Source of the DNA: an uncultured Bacteroides sp.
GTDB taxonomy: Bacteria; Bacteroidota; Bacteroidia; Bacteroidales; Bacteroidaceae
DNA length: 5,512 nt
NCBI GenBank assembly: GCA_900556625.1
Contig: USPQ01000130.1
Coordinates: 1-5,512 of the forward strand
Reading direction: 5' to 3'
The notes beneath the pieces were generated by a model. The model was not told the origin of the DNA, did not search any database, and was given only the letters and a program-made list of their open reading frames with translations. A program made the position numbers and the translations under genes. Each line of letters begins with the position of its first letter. The stretch's first letter is position 1. Shown one piece after another: positions 5,149 to 5,512 of this stretch.

Positions 5149-5512
5149 CAGCTAAATATTACAGTTTTATTTTTGTAAGTCAAGACTTTGCGCTCGATGT
5201 GCTTCTGCACTGCACGCGAAAGAACGATTTTCTCCAAATCCTTTCCTTTATTTACGAGGTCTTCAATGGCGTCTTTATGAGTGATGCGCACTACATCCTG
5301 TTCAATAATCGGTCCGGCATCCAGCTCGGTCGTTACATAATGACTGGTTGCACCAATAATTTTTACTCCTCTCTGGAAAGCTGCATGGTAAGGCTTCGCC
5401 CCTACAAACGCGGGAAGGAAAGAGTGATGAATATTGATAATCTTATTCGGATAAGCGTTAATCATCTGTTCGGAGATCACCTGCATATAGCGTGCCAATA
5501 CGATAAATGTAA
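5148..5512 (-). CDS. purU: Formyltetrahydrofolate deformylase, C-terminal part (cut by window edge)
   Basis: PurU hydrolyses 10-formyl-THF to formate and THF, balancing one-carbon pools and supplying formate for purine synthesis. Only the last 120 residues are present. The frame continues to the right edge through TFIVLARYMQV, a mid-protein PurU segment, so the TTG at 5498 is an internal leucine and not a start. The visible part is the formyltransferase-fold catalytic domain. Its triad aligns with that of PurN: Asn (codon 5435-5433) and His (5429-5427) in NIHHSFLPAF, and Asp (5321-5319) in ELDAGPII. The stretch GAKPYHAAFQRGVKIIGATSHYV lies between them. The N-terminal ACT domain expected in a protein of about 285 residues is outside the window. 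ILARYMQ and HHSFLPAF favour PurU over PurN. The TGA stop overlaps the hisH ATG by one base. Confidence 0.95.
   Translation of the reverse strand, partial: TFIVLARYMQVISEQMINAYPNKIINIHHSFLPAFVGAKPYHAAFQRGVKIIGATSHYVTTELDAGPIIEQDVVRITHKDAIEDLVNKGKDLEKIVLSRAVQKHIERKVLTYKNKTVIFS

Noticed and set aside
5496..5498. TTG as a start codon of a short 116-residue protein
   Set aside because: The frame is open to the window edge and the residues before it (TFIV) continue the PurU sequence, so this is an internal leucine of a truncated gene.

Overview
The window looks like a stretch of core chromosome from a Bacteroides-type gut bacterium (phylum Bacteroidota). The evidence is the protein sequences themselves (HisIE, HisF and a LysC-type aspartokinase that read as Bacteroides orthologues from memory), the A/T-rich spacers, and start codons mostly preceded by A-rich leaders instead of Shine-Dalgarno sequences. 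Species cannot be fixed without a search. Every supported gene is on the minus strand, so transcription runs from high to low coordinates. I found no mobile element, CRISPR array, tRNA or rRNA.

In transcription order: the 3' part of purU (10-formyltetrahydrofolate hydrolase; entry cut by the right edge), hisH overlapping its stop codon, hisA, hisF, hisIE, an FtsE-like ABC ATPase, and lysC (aspartokinase). A strong intrinsic terminator follows lysC. Then come the first 16 codons of what is very probably lysA (diaminopimelate decarboxylase), cut by the left edge. Spacings are 1-nt overlap (purU/hisH), 80 bp (hisH/hisA), 131 bp (hisA/hisF), 21 bp (hisF/hisIE), 42 bp (hisIE/ftsE) and 13 bp (ftsE/lysC). 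This fits one long transcript, though an extra internal promoter in the 131-bp gap cannot be excluded.

Functionally, HisIE, HisA and the HisH-HisF synthase form a continuous block of histidine synthesis, from phosphoribosyl-ATP to imidazole-glycerol phosphate plus AICAR. PurU acts on 10-formyl-THF, the cofactor that recycles AICAR into purines, so its coupling to hisH makes metabolic sense. LysC and LysA are the first and last enzymes of the aspartate-to-lysine/DAP route, which also feeds peptidoglycan. The FtsE-like ATPase, a cell-division/cell-wall factor in other bacteria, sits directly before lysC with no permease partner here.

I did not find an undescribed system; the region is ordinary housekeeping. 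The points worth a second look are small-scale: a 23-bp near-repeat forming the leaders of hisA and hisF, a hairpin-bearing hisA-hisF spacer, an FtsE gene without FtsX, and a terminator placed so close to lysA that its promoter position is unclear. Two start codons also need care: hisF begins with GTG, and hisIE most likely begins at ATG 2843 rather than at an upstream TTG.
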